DNA of 64,000 nt from Lachnoanaerobaculum orale (GCF_003862485.1 NZ_RRCM01000001.1:900273-964272), one strand, 5' to 3'. Numbered from the stretch's first letter, positions 1 to 9,267 are shown. Program-made: numbers and translations. Notes: a model not told the origin generated them from the sequence alone.

Positions 1-13
1 GGGGATTCAAATA

Positions 14-295
14 ATGCAGATTACTGATGTCAGAGTTAGAAGAATTGATAAAGAAGGTAAGATGAAGGCTGTTGTTTCTATCACTTTGGATAATGAGTTT
101 GTTATTCACGATATTAAGGTGATTGAAGGTGAAAAAGGATTATTTATTGCTATGCCAAGCAGAATGGCGGCAGATGGCGAGTACAGAGATATCGCACATC
201 CTATAAATTCTCAGACAAGAGAACTTATTTCAGAGACAGTCATCGGAAAGTATGAAGCAATGTTGCTTGAAGGGGCAGCAGACGTAAATGTATAA
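14..295 (+). CDS. spoVG: Septation / RNA-binding regulator SpoVG
   Basis: A 93-residue protein with the family's characteristic N-terminus ([11 protein letters not shown]) and full length for SpoVG. SpoVG homologues bind nucleic acids and act as global regulators; in sporulating Bacillus they affect asymmetric septation. Here the role is assigned from family only. The start is the first ATG, about 8 nt after a GGGGAT sequence at the window edge, so the upstream promoter is not visible. It appears to be transcribed alone, with a weak hairpin after it and a new promoter before gdpP. Confidence 0.95.
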   Translation: MQITDVRVRRIDKEGKMKAVVSITLDNEFVIHDIKVIEGEKGLFIAMPSRMAADGEYRDIAHPINSQTRELISETVIGKYEAMLLEGAADVNV

Positions 296-332
296 TTTGT
301 TGAGTGTGAAATTTATATAATGAAGTTTTTTG

Positions 333-352
333 GGGGCTGTGTAAACAGCCCC
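333..352 (+). terminator. Hairpin after spoVG (weak terminator)
   Basis: GGGGCTGT and ACAGCCCC form a perfect 8-bp stem with a 4-nt loop. Only TGTTTG follows, so the U-tract is poor and termination may be inefficient. Confidence 0.55.
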
Positions 353-381
353 TGTTTGCGTTCTATATAATTTTACTAAGC

Positions 382-410
382 TTGATAGATTGGAGTTTTC
401 CTGATATAAT
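382..410 (+). promoter_or_regulatory. Sigma-A promoter for gdpP-rplI-dnaB
   Basis: TTGATA and TATAAT hexamers with a 17-nt spacer, about 80 nt before the gdpP start. Confidence 0.75.
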
Positions 411-490
411 CAGACTGAGCTTTCTTAATGAAAGTATAAGAGTTTTGTCTTATATGAATTAAGACATTATTTTGATACAATGGAGATGCT

Positions 491-2485
491 ATGAAAAATA
501 AAAAAAATACAAAAGCACTATTAGTAAAGAATATAAGTTATTCGCTTATAGTCTTGGTATTTTTACTTGTAATATTACTTGTTGCACCGGGTAAAGGCTG
601 TGGTGCAATAATTTTTTTACTTGCACTGTTGGCAATAGCCTACATTGCCATATGGTATATCAGATTATCTAAAAATATGTCAAACTATATGGTGGAGTAT
701 TCTATGGCAAGTGAAAATACGCAGAATATATTTTCACAGGATCTTGATATACCGTATGCCCTGATGGATAAAAAGGGGATCATTGCGTGGAGAAACAGAG
801 CCTTTAACGGACTTGTGCAAAAGGACAGGCTTTCAAAAAAGGATATTCATGCAATGTTTGAAAATATCACACCTTCGGATATAGAAAATATTTCCGACAA
901 GGCGGATTTTCACGGTGAATATCAAGGTAAGAAATACAGGATCAGAATAACAAGATTATATATAGAAGAATCATTTGTTTATACTGTCTGTCTTTTTGAT
1001 GAGACTGACTTGGTTGATCTTAGGATTCAAAAGGAAAATTCAAAATTTGTAGTCGGACTTATGTATATGGACAACTACGATGAGGCTATGGAAAGTGTGG
1101 AAGAGGTAAGACGCTCACTTTTGGAGGCTCTGATTGACAGAAAGATAAATCAGTATATAAACGGATTCAACGGTATTGTAAAAAAACTTGAAAAGGATAA
1201 GTTTTTCTTCATTATAAAAAAGGGAGATCTGGACTCGGCAATAAGCGTCAGGTTTGACATCTTGGAGGATGTAAAGACTGTAAATATCGGCAATGAAATG
1301 AGTATCACTTTGAGTATCGGTATAGGATACGGAAGTGAGAATCTTGCAAGAAACTATGAACTTGCAAGAATGGCTATGGATATGGCGCTTGGAAGAGGCG
1401 GAGATCAGGCCGTGGTAAAGACTGAGGATGATATCAGGTACTTCGGCGGCAAAGCTCAGACTGTGGAAAAGCAGACCAGAGTAAAAGCCAGAGTAAAGGC
1501 TCATGCATTCAAAGAACTGCTTGAGAATAAGGATAAGGTCATCATAATGGGACATAAGATGCTTGATATGGATGCTTTCGGTGCTGCAATAGGTATTTGG
1601 AGAATAGCCACACATCTTAATAAAAAGGCATATATACTAAGAAGTGATGTAAATCCGTCTGTAAGGCCTATGATAGAAAAGTTTAAGGCGCCTGAGTACC
1701 CTGAAGATTTGTTTATGTCTGAAGAAAAAGCACTGAACAGTCTGACAAACGACTCTTTGGTAGTGGTAGTGGATGTTAACAGACCGAGTATAACGGAGGG
1801 GCCTTCGCTTTTAAAGAAGGCAAAGAATATAGTGGTACTTGACCACCACAGGCAGAGTTCTGAAATTATCACAAATGCCACACTGTCATATGTGGAGACA
1901 TTTGCATCGTCTGCTTGTGAGATGGTGTCTGAGATAGTACAGTATATATCGGATGATATTAAGCTCAAGACTTTGGAAGCCGATGCGATGTATGCGGGCA
2001 TTGTTATAGATACACAAAATTTCAATGTTCAAACAGGTGTAAGAACCTTTGAAGCCGCCGCATTTTTGAAGAGAAGCGGCGCGGATGTTACAAGAGTCAG
2101 AAAGATGTTCAGAGAGGATGCCGCAGATTACCTTGCTAAGGCTGAGGCTATACATAATGCGGAGATATATGAAAATTATTATGCTATAAGCGAATGTGAC
2201 TCCGCAAATACGGCATCACCTACTTTGGTATGTGCTCAAGCTGCAAATGACCTTTTGAATATAAAAGGAATAAAGGCAAGTTTTGTTTTGACATTATATA
2301 ATGATGTCATATATATAAGTGCAAGATCCATGGATGAAGTAAATGTACAAACAATCATGGAGAAGCTTGGAGGCGGAGGGCATCGCTCCGTTGCCGGAGC
2401 ACAGATAAAAGAGGGAAGTATAGAAGATGCTAAGAATCTTGTAAAGAAGGTTTTGAAGGAATTGATTGAGAGAGGTGAAATATAA
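491..2485 (+). CDS. gdpP: Cyclic-di-AMP phosphodiesterase GdpP (DHH family)
   Basis: This 664-residue membrane protein has the GdpP architecture: two transmembrane helices (about 16-34 and 38-58), a PAS-like region (about 80-160), a degenerate GGDEF domain (about 175-300), and a DHH/DHHA1 phosphoesterase. The DHH triad is at residues 451-453 and the DHHA1 GGGGH motif ends at His631. Family members hydrolyse c-di-AMP to pApA at the membrane, tuning osmotic and wall homeostasis. The start is supported by GGAG upstream. The stop overlaps the rplI start by one base, as in the conserved Firmicutes gdpP-rplI-dnaB order. Confidence 0.95.
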   Translation: MKNKKNTKALLVKNISYSLIVLVFLLVILLVAPGKGCGAIIFLLALLAIAYIAIWYIRLSKNMSNYMVEYSMASENTQNIFSQDLDIPYALMDKKGIIAWRNRAFNGLVQKDRLSKKDIHAMFENITPSDIENISDKADFHGEYQGKKYRIRITRLYIEESFVYTVCLFDETDLVDLRIQKENSKFVVGLMYMDNYDEAMESVEEVRRSLLEALIDRKINQYINGFNGIVKKLEKDKFFFIIKKGDLDSAISVRFDILEDVKTVNIGNEMSITLSIGIGYGSENLARNYELARMAMDMALGRGGDQAVVKTEDDIRYFGGKAQTVEKQTRVKARVKAHAFKELLENKDKVIIMGHKMLDMDAFGAAIGIWRIATHLNKKAYILRSDVNPSVRPMIEKFKAPEYPEDLFMSEEKALNSLTNDSLVVVVDVNRPSITEGPSLLKKAKNIVVLDHHRQSSEIITNATLSYVETFASSACEMVSEIVQYISDDIKLKTLEADAMYAGIVIDTQNFNVQTGVRTFEAAAFLKRSGADVTRVRKMFREDAADYLAKAEAIHNAEIYENYYAISECDSANTASPTLVCAQAANDLLNIKGIKASFVLTLYNDVIYISARSMDEVNVQTIMEKLGGGGHRSVAGAQIKEGSIEDAKNLVKKVLKELIERGEI

Positions 2486-2931
2486 TGAAGGTTGTGTTAT
2501 TGGAAGATGTAAAATCTTTAGGAAAAAAGGGAGAAATAGTAGAAGTAAGTGAAGGCTATGCCAGAAACTTTATTATACCTAAGAAAAAAGGTGTGGAAGC
2601 CAATAATGTGAACTTAAATACATTAAAGTTACAAAAGGCAAACGAGGAAAAGATAGCAAAAGAAAAGCTTGAGGCTGCAAAGGAACTTGCTGCAAAACTT
2701 AATGAAGCGAGCATATCTTTGACAATAAAGGGCGGAAAGGACGGAAGAGCCTTCGGTTCTGTGTCTTCAAAGGAGATTGAGGAGGCTATAAAGGAGCAGC
2801 TCGGTCTTGAAATAGATAAGAAGAAGCTTGTTATAGGTGAGCCTATAAAGACTTTCGGAAATCACGAGGTAAAGGTAAAGCTGCACAAGGATGTTACAGC
2901 TAACTTAAATGTAAAAGTTGGAGAAGAATAA
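2485..2931 (+). CDS. rplI: 50S ribosomal protein L9
   Basis: 148 residues, the normal L9 length. It has the N-terminal signature MKVVLLEDVKSLGKKG, the glycine-containing GYARNFIIP segment that contacts 23S rRNA, a long charged connecting helix (about 40-75) and a C-terminal globular domain. Start and stop overlap gdpP and dnaB by one base each (TAATG junctions), so translation is probably coupled. Confidence 0.98.
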   Translation: MKVVLLEDVKSLGKKGEIVEVSEGYARNFIIPKKKGVEANNVNLNTLKLQKANEEKIAKEKLEAAKELAAKLNEASISLTIKGGKDGRAFGSVSSKEIEEAIKEQLGLEIDKKKLVIGEPIKTFGNHEVKVKLHKDVTANLNVKVGEE

Positions 2932-4262
2932 TGGAAGAAGTTCCGGTTAACAGGGTGATGCCCAACAGTATGGACGCCGAGAAAGCTGTTCTCGGCTCTA
3001 TGCTGCTTGATAAAGAAACTACGGCAACCGCTATAGAGATGCTTGAAGGAAAGGATTTTTACAGCAAGGCATACGGTCTGGTATTTGAATGTATGGTGGA
3101 ACTTTTCAATGAGGGAAAGCCGATAGACCTGGTACTTATTCAAAACAAATTGCTTGAAAAGCAGGTGCCTCCCGATATAACGAGCCTTGATTTTTTCAGA
3201 GGAATAATGGACTCGGTGCCTACCTCGGCAAATATAAAGAATTATTCCAAGATAGTGAAGGACAAGTCAAATTTAAGGAAGCTTATAAGGGTGTCACAGG
3301 ATATAGTAAATGATTGCTATATCGGTGAAAAGAGTGTCGATGAGCTGTTTGCAAAGACTGAAAATGAAATATTTAAGCTTTTGGAGACTAAAGAGACTAA
3401 GGATATAGTGCCTATAGATGAAGTTGTGCTGAATGTGCTGGATAAGATTGAAGCCGCATCAAAAAACAGTGAGACTGTTACCGGTATTCCTACAGGCTTT
3501 ATCGATTTGGATTATAAGACAAGCGGGTTGCAACCTTCAGATCTTGTCTTGGTTGCCGCCAGACCTTCTATGGGAAAGACCGCATTTGTGCTGAATATAG
3601 TACAGAATATCACTATGAAAAAGAAAATATCCTGCATGGTATTTTCACTTGAGATGAGTGCCGAGCAGCTTGTCAACAGACTTTTGAGTATGGAGAGCAA
3701 TGTGGACTCGCAAAAACTTCGTACAGGTAATCTTAACGACAATGACTGGAGCAGCCTTATAGCCGGTGCTGTAAGCGTAGGTTCTTCCACGCTTGCTATT
3801 GATGATACTCCGGGTATTTCCATAAATGAACTCAGGTCAAAGTGTAGGAAGATGAAGCTTGAAAAGGGGCTTGATATTATAATAATTGACTACTTGCAGC
3901 TGATGAGTGGAAGCGGCAAATCAAATGTAAGCAGACAGCAGGAAATTTCAGATATTTCAAGAAGCCTTAAAGCGTTGGCAAGAGAGATGAAAGCTCCTGT
4001 GATTGCATTGTCACAGCTTTCAAGAGCCTGTGAGACAAGGCCCGATCACAGACCCATGCTTTCAGACCTTAGAGAGTCGGGAGCTATAGAGCAGGACGCC
4101 GATGTCGTTATGTTTCTATACAGAGATGACTACTACAATAAAGATACCGAGCATCCCAATGAAGCTGAAGTAATTATTGCAAAGCAAAGAAACGGTGCAA
4201 TAGGCACTATAAATCTTGTATGGAAGCCGGACATAACAAAGTTTGTAAATATGGCGAGATAA
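2931..4262 (+). CDS. dnaB: Replicative DNA helicase DnaB
   Basis: A 443-residue hexameric 5'-3' helicase of the replication fork. The N-terminal DnaB domain begins around residue 10 (MDAEKAVLGSMLLD). The RecA-like C-terminal domain carries a Walker A (PSMGKT, about 212-217) and a Walker B-type IIIIDYLQLM. The SGAIEQDADVVMFLYR segment is typical of the family. Length is normal. It is the last gene of the gdpP operon, and its stop codon lies inside the terminator loop. Confidence 0.97.
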   Translation: MEEVPVNRVMPNSMDAEKAVLGSMLLDKETTATAIEMLEGKDFYSKAYGLVFECMVELFNEGKPIDLVLIQNKLLEKQVPPDITSLDFFRGIMDSVPTSANIKNYSKIVKDKSNLRKLIRVSQDIVNDCYIGEKSVDELFAKTENEIFKLLETKETKDIVPIDEVVLNVLDKIEAASKNSETVTGIPTGFIDLDYKTSGLQPSDLVLVAARPSMGKTAFVLNIVQNITMKKKISCMVFSLEMSAEQLVNRLLSMESNVDSQKLRTGNLNDNDWSSLIAGAVSVGSSTLAIDDTPGISINELRSKCRKMKLEKGLDIIIIDYLQLMSGSGKSNVSRQQEISDISRSLKALAREMKAPVIALSQLSRACETRPDHRPMLSDLRESGAIEQDADVVMFLYRDDYYNKDTEHPNEAEVIIAKQRNGAIGTINLVWKPDITKFVNMAR

Positions 4263-4278
4263 TTTGTCTCGCTTTTTT
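4254..4278 (+). terminator. dnaB terminator overlapping the stop codon
   Basis: GCGAGA (4254-4259) pairs with TCTCGC (4267-4272), followed by six T. The dnaB TAA (4260-4262) is the start of the loop. Confidence 0.85.
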
Positions 4279-4301
4279 GTACACAAAAATATTTTGACAA
4301 T

Positions 4302-4328
4302 AAAAAAGGACCTGCAAAGCAGATCCTT
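4302..4328 (-). terminator. Ferredoxin gene terminator (minus strand)
   Basis: On the minus strand AAGGATCTGC pairs with GCAGGTCCTT (one G-T pair) around a TTT loop, followed by a T-run. Confidence 0.85.
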
Positions 4329-4366
4329 ATCTTATGATAAGCAATTATTACCTGAGCAAGTAATAA

Positions 4367-4546
<180 letters not shown>

Positions 4547-4578
4547 CTAAAATTTATATGTTTCTCTTACTTGATGCC

Positions 4579-4607
4579 ATTCTAATATATATCTTAGAAA
4601 ATGGCAA
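4579..4607 (-). promoter_or_regulatory. Promoter of the ferredoxin gene
   Basis: Minus-strand TTGCCA (4602-4607), 17-nt spacer, TAGAAT (4579-4584); about 45 nt before the start codon. Confidence 0.65.
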
Positions 4608-4711
4608 GAGGTATTTTCGATGTATTGAATAAAATACAAGCTAGTAAGGTAGTACTAACTATACAAATTATACAATGATTATATGATTGTTTTCAACCAA
4701 AATCCGTTAGC

Positions 4712-4740
4712 TTGCTTTTAAGAGGTTTTTAGTATATAAT
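4712..4740 (+). promoter_or_regulatory. Promoter of the SEC-C gene
   Basis: TTGCTT, 17-nt spacer, TATAAT; 35 nt before the ATG. Confidence 0.75.
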
Positions 4741-4775
4741 AACTAATCAAGTTTAAGAAAAAAGGGGAAATAACA

Positions 4776-5279
4776 ATGACCTTATTGGAAAATTGGAGAA
4801 ATAAAGCTTACGGAGATGCAACAGATAATAAACAAAAAGAAGAGATTTGGAAGAATTACTTCTTGGTGGAAAAAGGAATCTATGAAAAGATTCTTTGTAA
4901 CCCTAAGGATGTTATCACTTGCACTGTAGCTGAGTTGGCGGCAAAATTTGATACTGATATAGAGACTATCACAGGCTTCTTAGACGGAATAAATGATTCA
5001 CTAAACAAGCCTAATCCTATTGAAGAGATGAAAGAGGATACTACAATCAGTCTTGATATCGACCTTGAAAAGCTCTACTACAATATGGTGGAAGCTAAAG
5101 CGGATTGGCTTTACAACTTACCGCAGTGGGACAGCCTTTTGAGTGAAGATAAGAGAAAAGAACTTTATAAGGCTCAAAAGAAGAGCGGAACTGTAGTAAA
5201 AGAAAAGAAAGTCGGCAGAAACGATCCTTGTCCTTGCGGAAGCGGCAAGAAGTACAAGTTCTGCTGCGGTAAAAACTAA
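4776..5279 (+). CDS. SEC-C metal-binding domain protein
   Basis: A 167-residue protein ending in a canonical SEC-C zinc motif ([19 protein letters not shown], last 20 residues). The motif is named after the SecA C-terminus, where it binds Zn and contacts SecB or ribosomes. The helical N-terminal part (about 1-145) resembles small uncharacterised Firmicutes proteins in which SEC-C is an accessory module. The start follows AAGGGGA. The function is unknown; ribosome or protein binding is only an inference from the motif. Confidence 0.85.
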   Translation: MTLLENWRNKAYGDATDNKQKEEIWKNYFLVEKGIYEKILCNPKDVITCTVAELAAKFDTDIETITGFLDGINDSLNKPNPIEEMKEDTTISLDIDLEKLYYNMVEAKADWLYNLPQWDSLLSEDKRKELYKAQKKSGTVVKEKKVGRNDPCPCGSGKKYKFCCGKN

Positions 5280-5290
5280 ATAGAGGTAGC

Positions 5291-5323
5291 ATTTTAGGTG
5301 GCGGTTTGACTGTCACCTAAAAT
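5291..5323 (+). terminator. Hairpin between SEC-C and methyltransferase genes
   Basis: ATTTTAGGTG and CACCTAAAAT form a perfect 10-bp stem with a 13-nt loop. Only TTTAAGG follows, so it may be a partial terminator or a processing signal. Confidence 0.6.
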
Positions 5324-5337
5324 TTTAAGGATAAATA

Positions 5338-6090
5338 ATGGAACAGTATACAAACTTTGCAAAAGTATATGACTTATTCATGGATAATGTACCCTATGAA
5401 AAATGGGTAAAGCAGATAAAAGATATATTACAGGCTGAAAATATATATGACGGACTTATATGTGATCTGGGTTGCGGAACAGGTACTATAACAGAGAGTC
5501 TTGCAAACAGCGGCTATGATATGATCGGTATAGATAATTCATACGATATGCTGGAGGTTGCAACCGAGAAAAAATACGAGTCCGGAAATGATATATTGTA
5601 CTTATGTCAGGACATGAGAGAGTTTGAACTTTACGGTACGGTAAGGGCCGTAGTCTCAAGATGTGACAGTTTAAACTATATACAAAGTCTGAAGGATTTG
5701 AAAAAAGTGTTTGCGCTTGTGAACAATTATCTCGATCCGGGCGGTCTGTTTATCTTTGATATGAATACTGTATATAAGTATAAAAATATACTGGGTGACA
5801 ATACTTTTGCGGAAGTAAGAGATATGGCGGGCTTTATATGGGAAAACTCATATGACAGTGAAAAAAGGATAAATGAATATGATTTGAATCTGTTTATAAA
5901 GCTTGAAGGAAATACATATCAGAGGTTTGAAGAGAGACATGTACAAAAGGCATTCACATTTGAAGAGATAGTATCCGCTATAGAAGCAAGCAAAATGGTG
6001 CTTGAGAGCTATGTGGATGCGGATAATCAAAAGTCTGTAAGTGAGAGTACGGAGAGGATACTTTTTGTAGTTAGAGAGAAGGGTAAATAA
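5338..6090 (+). CDS. Class I SAM-dependent methyltransferase
   Basis: A 250-residue cytosolic methyltransferase with a Rossmann motif I (ICDLGCGTGTITE, about 41-53), an acidic motif II (GIDNSYDML) and post-motif SRCDSLNYI. The substrate is not evident; it belongs to the general Methyltransf_11/25 type found in many Clostridia. It lies directly upstream of hslO (stop and next ATG adjacent), so the two are cotranscribed. The start follows TTAAGGATAA. Confidence 0.85.
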   Translation: MEQYTNFAKVYDLFMDNVPYEKWVKQIKDILQAENIYDGLICDLGCGTGTITESLANSGYDMIGIDNSYDMLEVATEKKYESGNDILYLCQDMREFELYGTVRAVVSRCDSLNYIQSLKDLKKVFALVNNYLDPGGLFIFDMNTVYKYKNILGDNTFAEVRDMAGFIWENSYDSEKRINEYDLNLFIKLEGNTYQRFEERHVQKAFTFEEIVSAIEASKMVLESYVDADNQKSVSESTERILFVVREKGK

Positions 6091-6975
6091 ATGAAAGATT
6101 ATATGGTGAAAGCCACAGCGGCAAACGGCTATATAAGAGCGTTTGCAGCAACTACAAGGGATTTGGTTGAAGAGGCGAAAGACGACCACAACACATCACC
6201 TGTAGCCACAGCGGCACTTGGCAGAATGCTTACGGCAGCCGCAATGATGGGAAGTATGATGAAGGGGGAAAAGGACCTTCTTACACTGAAGATAGAAGGT
6301 GACGGTCCGCTTGGCGGAGTGATTGCCACTGCAAACAATCATGGAGAGGTGAAAGGATATCCTTTCAATCCTACAGTGCTTATACCTGCCAATGCCAAGG
6401 GAAAGCTTGATGTGGCTGAGGCTATCGGTGTCGGACTTATGAGTGTAATAATGGATACAGGCATGAAAGAACCGTATGTAGGTCAGGTTGCGCTGCTATC
6501 AGGTGAGATAGCTGAGGATTTGACATACTACTACGCGACAAGCGAGCAGACTCCGTCAAGTGTAGGTCTTGGAGTGCTGTTAAATAAGGACAACACTATA
6601 AAGGCGTCAGGCGGATTTATAATACAGCTTATGCCGGGATGTCCTGACGAGGTAATAGATAAACTGGAAGAAAAGATAAACGGCTTAAGTCCGGTTACAA
6701 CAATGCTTAGTGAGGGAATGTCGCCAAATGATATATTAAAGCATATCCTGGGTGATATGGAGCTTGAGTTTACTGAAAGTCTTGACCTTTCATTTAAGTG
6801 CAACTGCAATAAAGAAAGAATAGAAAAGGCACTTATAAGTGTGGGAGAAAAAGAACTCAAAGAAATGATAGACGATGGTAAGCCTATAGAGGTAAAGTGT
6901 CATTTTTGTAATAAAGCATATGAGTTTAAGGTAAATGAGCTTGAGGATATGTTAAGGAAAGCTACATCAAAGTAG
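6091..6975 (+). CDS. hslO: Redox-regulated chaperone Hsp33
   Basis: A 294-residue holdase chaperone of normal family length. The C-terminal zinc/redox switch is intact: CNC (about 237-239) and CHFC (about 271-274), which bind Zn when reduced and form disulfides under oxidative stress, exposing the substrate site. The conserved N-terminal GDGPLGG segment is present. It starts one base after the preceding methyltransferase gene. Confidence 0.95.
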   Translation: MKDYMVKATAANGYIRAFAATTRDLVEEAKDDHNTSPVATAALGRMLTAAAMMGSMMKGEKDLLTLKIEGDGPLGGVIATANNHGEVKGYPFNPTVLIPANAKGKLDVAEAIGVGLMSVIMDTGMKEPYVGQVALLSGEIAEDLTYYYATSEQTPSSVGLGVLLNKDNTIKASGGFIIQLMPGCPDEVIDKLEEKINGLSPVTTMLSEGMSPNDILKHILGDMELEFTESLDLSFKCNCNKERIEKALISVGEKELKEMIDDGKPIEVKCHFCNKAYEFKVNELEDMLRKATSK

Positions 6976-6992
6976 TTACAATGTGGTAGTGG

Positions 6993-7023
6993 AAATAAAA
7001 AAGAGCTCTGTAAAGAGCTCTTT
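6993..7023 (-). terminator. Terminator of the cold-shock gene (possibly bidirectional)
   Basis: AAAGAGCTCT (7000-7009) and AGAGCTCTTT (7014-7023) form a perfect 10-bp stem with a GTAA loop. The minus-strand read ends in TTTTTTATTT, a good U-tract for csp. In the plus direction it can also stop hslO transcripts. Confidence 0.85.
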
Positions 7024-7035
7024 AAACATATATGA

Positions 7036-7239
7036 TTACCTAACGACTGTAACATTTACAGCCTGCGGACCCTTGGCACCCTCTGTCAAATCATACTCGA
7101 CTGAGTTGCCTTCATTAAGAGTCTTAAATCCGTCCATGTTTAAATCAGAAAAATGTACGAATACATCGTTTCCACCTTCATCTGAGATGAAACCGTAACC
7201 TTTCTGGTTATTAAACCACTTAACTGTACCTCTGTTCAT
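7036..7239 (-). CDS. Cold-shock protein (CspA family)
   Basis: A 67-residue single CSD domain that binds single-stranded nucleic acid as an RNA chaperone. RNP1 (KGYGFI) and RNP2 (VFVHF) are both intact, and the N-terminal GTVKWFN is diagnostic. AGGCATTAT precedes the ATG. The gene has a recognisable promoter about 170 nt upstream, giving a long leader as in cold-inducible csp genes. Confidence 0.97.
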   Translation of the reverse strand: MNRGTVKWFNNQKGYGFISDEGGNDVFVHFSDLNMDGFKTLNEGNSVEYDLTEGAKGPQAVNVTVVR

Positions 7240-7408
7240 AATAATGCCTCCAAATAAATAAGTGTAACTACAGAAAAAAGTTAAATAGCTTGCAAGATTA
7301 TAGGCTCAATAATCCGATTCAGGGATAATTATAAGTCGTTCTTTGTTTTGATGAAAGTAAAACTTTCTATCATCAAGCATTCTAGTGGTAATTTTTATCT
7401 GCAATATT

Positions 7409-7437
7409 ATGTTACCATAGAATGTATGTATTGTCAA
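7409..7437 (-). promoter_or_regulatory. Promoter of csp, with a long 5' leader
   Basis: Minus-strand TTGACA (7432-7437), 17-nt spacer, TAACAT (7409-7414). Transcription would start near 7402, about 160 nt before the csp ATG. The leader contains an imperfect hairpin (TTGATGA ... TCATCAA, 7352-7378). Confidence 0.65.
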
Positions 7438-7465
7438 ATATTTTAATTAGAGGAGATAGATATTT

Positions 7466-8014
7466 ATGCATAATAACAGTGTATTTAATCATTTAAAGAC
7501 AATAAATAAACATAAGCTAACTGTAATGGACCTTTGTTTTAAAATTGGCTTAATTAAGCAAGGTTTACTACACGATTTAAGCAAATACTCGCCGGAAGAG
7601 TTCTTAATCGGTATCAAATATTACCAAGGTGACAAGAGTCCGAACTCTGCAGAGAAGCTTGAAAAGGGATATTCAAGCTCCTGGTTACATCACAAAGGCA
7701 GAAATAAACACCACTTCGAGTACTGGATTGACTACGGAAAAGATATGAAAGACGGCCTTCAGGGCATGAAAATGCCTTTAAAATACGTGCTTGAGATGTG
7801 CTGTGACAGAATAGCGGCCTCAAGAGTGTACTCGGGAAGTGAATATACAACAGACGTTCCTTGGAATTATTACAGTAAAAGAAAAGACTATATGGATATA
7901 CATAAGGATACAAGAGCTTTGCTTGAAAAGATTCTTCTTATAAATAAGAATGAGGGAGAAAAGAAGGCTTTGGCCTATATGAGATGGATGCTGAAACACC
8001 CATATTTATACTAA
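7466..8014 (+). CDS. DUF5662 family protein (HD-like)
   Basis: A 182-residue cytosolic protein recognised as DUF5662, an uncharacterised Firmicutes family. It has histidine-rich, HD-like motifs: HDLSKYSPEEF (about 36-46) and WLHHKGRNKHHFEYW (about 72-86), which could bind metal. AGGAG stands 11 nt before the ATG. It is monocistronic between csp and a strong terminator. A hydrolase role is plausible from the His/Asp pattern but not shown. Confidence 0.75.
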   Translation: MHNNSVFNHLKTINKHKLTVMDLCFKIGLIKQGLLHDLSKYSPEEFLIGIKYYQGDKSPNSAEKLEKGYSSSWLHHKGRNKHHFEYWIDYGKDMKDGLQGMKMPLKYVLEMCCDRIAASRVYSGSEYTTDVPWNYYSKRKDYMDIHKDTRALLEKILLINKNEGEKKALAYMRWMLKHPYLY

Positions 8015-8068
8015 AAAATATTTATGTCTTATTAAAAATTGTTTGAGATATACAATTAAAAGTAATAT

Positions 8069-8101
8069 AAAACCCTTATAATCTGATTTTATAAGGGTTT
8101 T
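8069..8101. terminator. Bidirectional terminator
   Basis: AAAACCCTTATAA and TTATAAGGGTTTT form a perfect 13-bp stem with a 7-nt loop between convergent genes. A and T runs on both flanks let it work in either direction. Confidence 0.9.
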
Positions 8102-8155
8102 ATAAATTAGAGGCTGTATTTGTAAATTTTTATATCAATTTTCTGAATAATCCAA

Positions 8156-9232
8156 TCATTGTTTTAAAAGTTTGAATTGTTTGAGCATTTCGATGGCATA
8201 CTCTCTGAAAAAGACCTTGTCTGAAAAATCAAGCTTTGCTAAATTTATATATTTTTCTTTAGATTTATATTCTTTTCTAAAGATTTCACCAATTAATCCT
8301 GTATTAAAACATGGAATATACTCGGCAACTTGCTTTATATAGGCGGTTTGTTTTGTGGCTTTCTTTTTTACACTCTTATCTACAAATTCACCTATACTTT
8401 TATGTACGGCGTAGTCTTCAATTGTCAGATAATAGTAGTCTTTGTAGTTCTCAAAGAAAAACTTCAGCTCAGACTTCAGTATGGGAATATCAAGTATAAG
8501 TTTATTCTCTGAAGCGTTTAAAAATATTTCATCTTCAATGCTTAGTTTATAATCAAGGTACTCGTTGCAGGTATAATAAAGCGTGAGAAAGTCCTCATTC
8601 TTTTTTATATCCGAGAGTGTAAAATCCGAATTGAAAAAATCCACAAAGGAGAGCATCTCAACGACCTTAAGCATACCAAGTAAATCCTCTTCATTGTGTA
8701 AGAGTAAAAGATGAAGAATTTTTTCATCACGACTGTTTATATAGTCGTAGTAAAACCTTATAAGCGTACCTCCGTCATACTTATCCTCTCTGTAAAGCCC
8801 CAGAAACTCTTCCAAGGACTTTTGGTTCATTCTCTCAAGTCCGAGAGGCTTTTTTAAATATCTTACCTCTTTGTAGATATCAAGACTTTTGTAGGTTTCA
8901 AGCGGATTAAACAGATAGTACTGCTTTGAACATTCTCTGATATAAGGCAAATCAAAGCCGTCACCGTTGAAATTTATCAGTGTATCAAAGTCTGCGGCAT
9001 ATTCAAAAAAAGCTTGCAGCACGGCGGTTTCATCGGAGAGGCTCTCACAAAACCACTGCTTGAATATAACAGTATCATTATCGATATTTATGCTGCCTAT
9101 AAGATAGAGGTTTGAGTTTTTGGGACTGAGTCCGGTAGTTTCTATATCAAAAAACAGCAGCCTTTTGACATCACCGATTTTTGATAAATCGTATTTTATA
9201 TTATTTTTAAATTTCTTTGTTATCTCTTTCAT
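8156..9232 (-). CDS. YprB-type ribonuclease H-like exonuclease
   Basis: A 358-residue protein with a DEDD-type 3'-5' exonuclease domain in its first ~200 residues: FFDIETTGLSP carries the first Asp-Glu pair (about 28-30), INFNGDGFDLPYI the middle Asp, and HNEEDLLGM the final Asp. This matches the YprB/COG3359 RNase H-like family of predicted nucleases; the substrate is not established. The C-terminal ~150 residues are a helical, TPR-like tail. The -10 box lies only 6 nt before the ATG and no Shine-Dalgarno is seen, so the mRNA may be leaderless. Confidence 0.85.
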   Translation of the reverse strand: MKEITKKFKNNIKYDLSKIGDVKRLLFFDIETTGLSPKNSNLYLIGSINIDNDTVIFKQWFCESLSDETAVLQAFFEYAADFDTLINFNGDGFDLPYIRECSKQYYLFNPLETYKSLDIYKEVRYLKKPLGLERMNQKSLEEFLGLYREDKYDGGTLIRFYYDYINSRDEKILHLLLLHNEEDLLGMLKVVEMLSFVDFFNSDFTLSDIKKNEDFLTLYYTCNEYLDYKLSIEDEIFLNASENKLILDIPILKSELKFFFENYKDYYYLTIEDYAVHKSIGEFVDKSVKKKATKQTAYIKQVAEYIPCFNTGLIGEIFRKEYKSKEKYINLAKLDFSDKVFFREYAIEMLKQFKLLKQ

Positions 9233-9238
9233 ATCTAT

Positions 9239-9267
9239 ATTATAATAGTTATTTATAGGTAAATCAA
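9239..9267 (-). promoter_or_regulatory. Promoter of the YprB-type gene, very close to the ATG
   Basis: Minus-strand TTGATT (9262-9267), 17-nt spacer, TATAAT (9239-9244). The expected start site coincides with the ATG at 9232. Confidence 0.65.

Noticed and set aside
1115..2155. Several long minus-strand ORFs inside gdpP
   Set aside because: They are antisense shadows of a clear gene, with no ribosome-binding site or recognisable protein.
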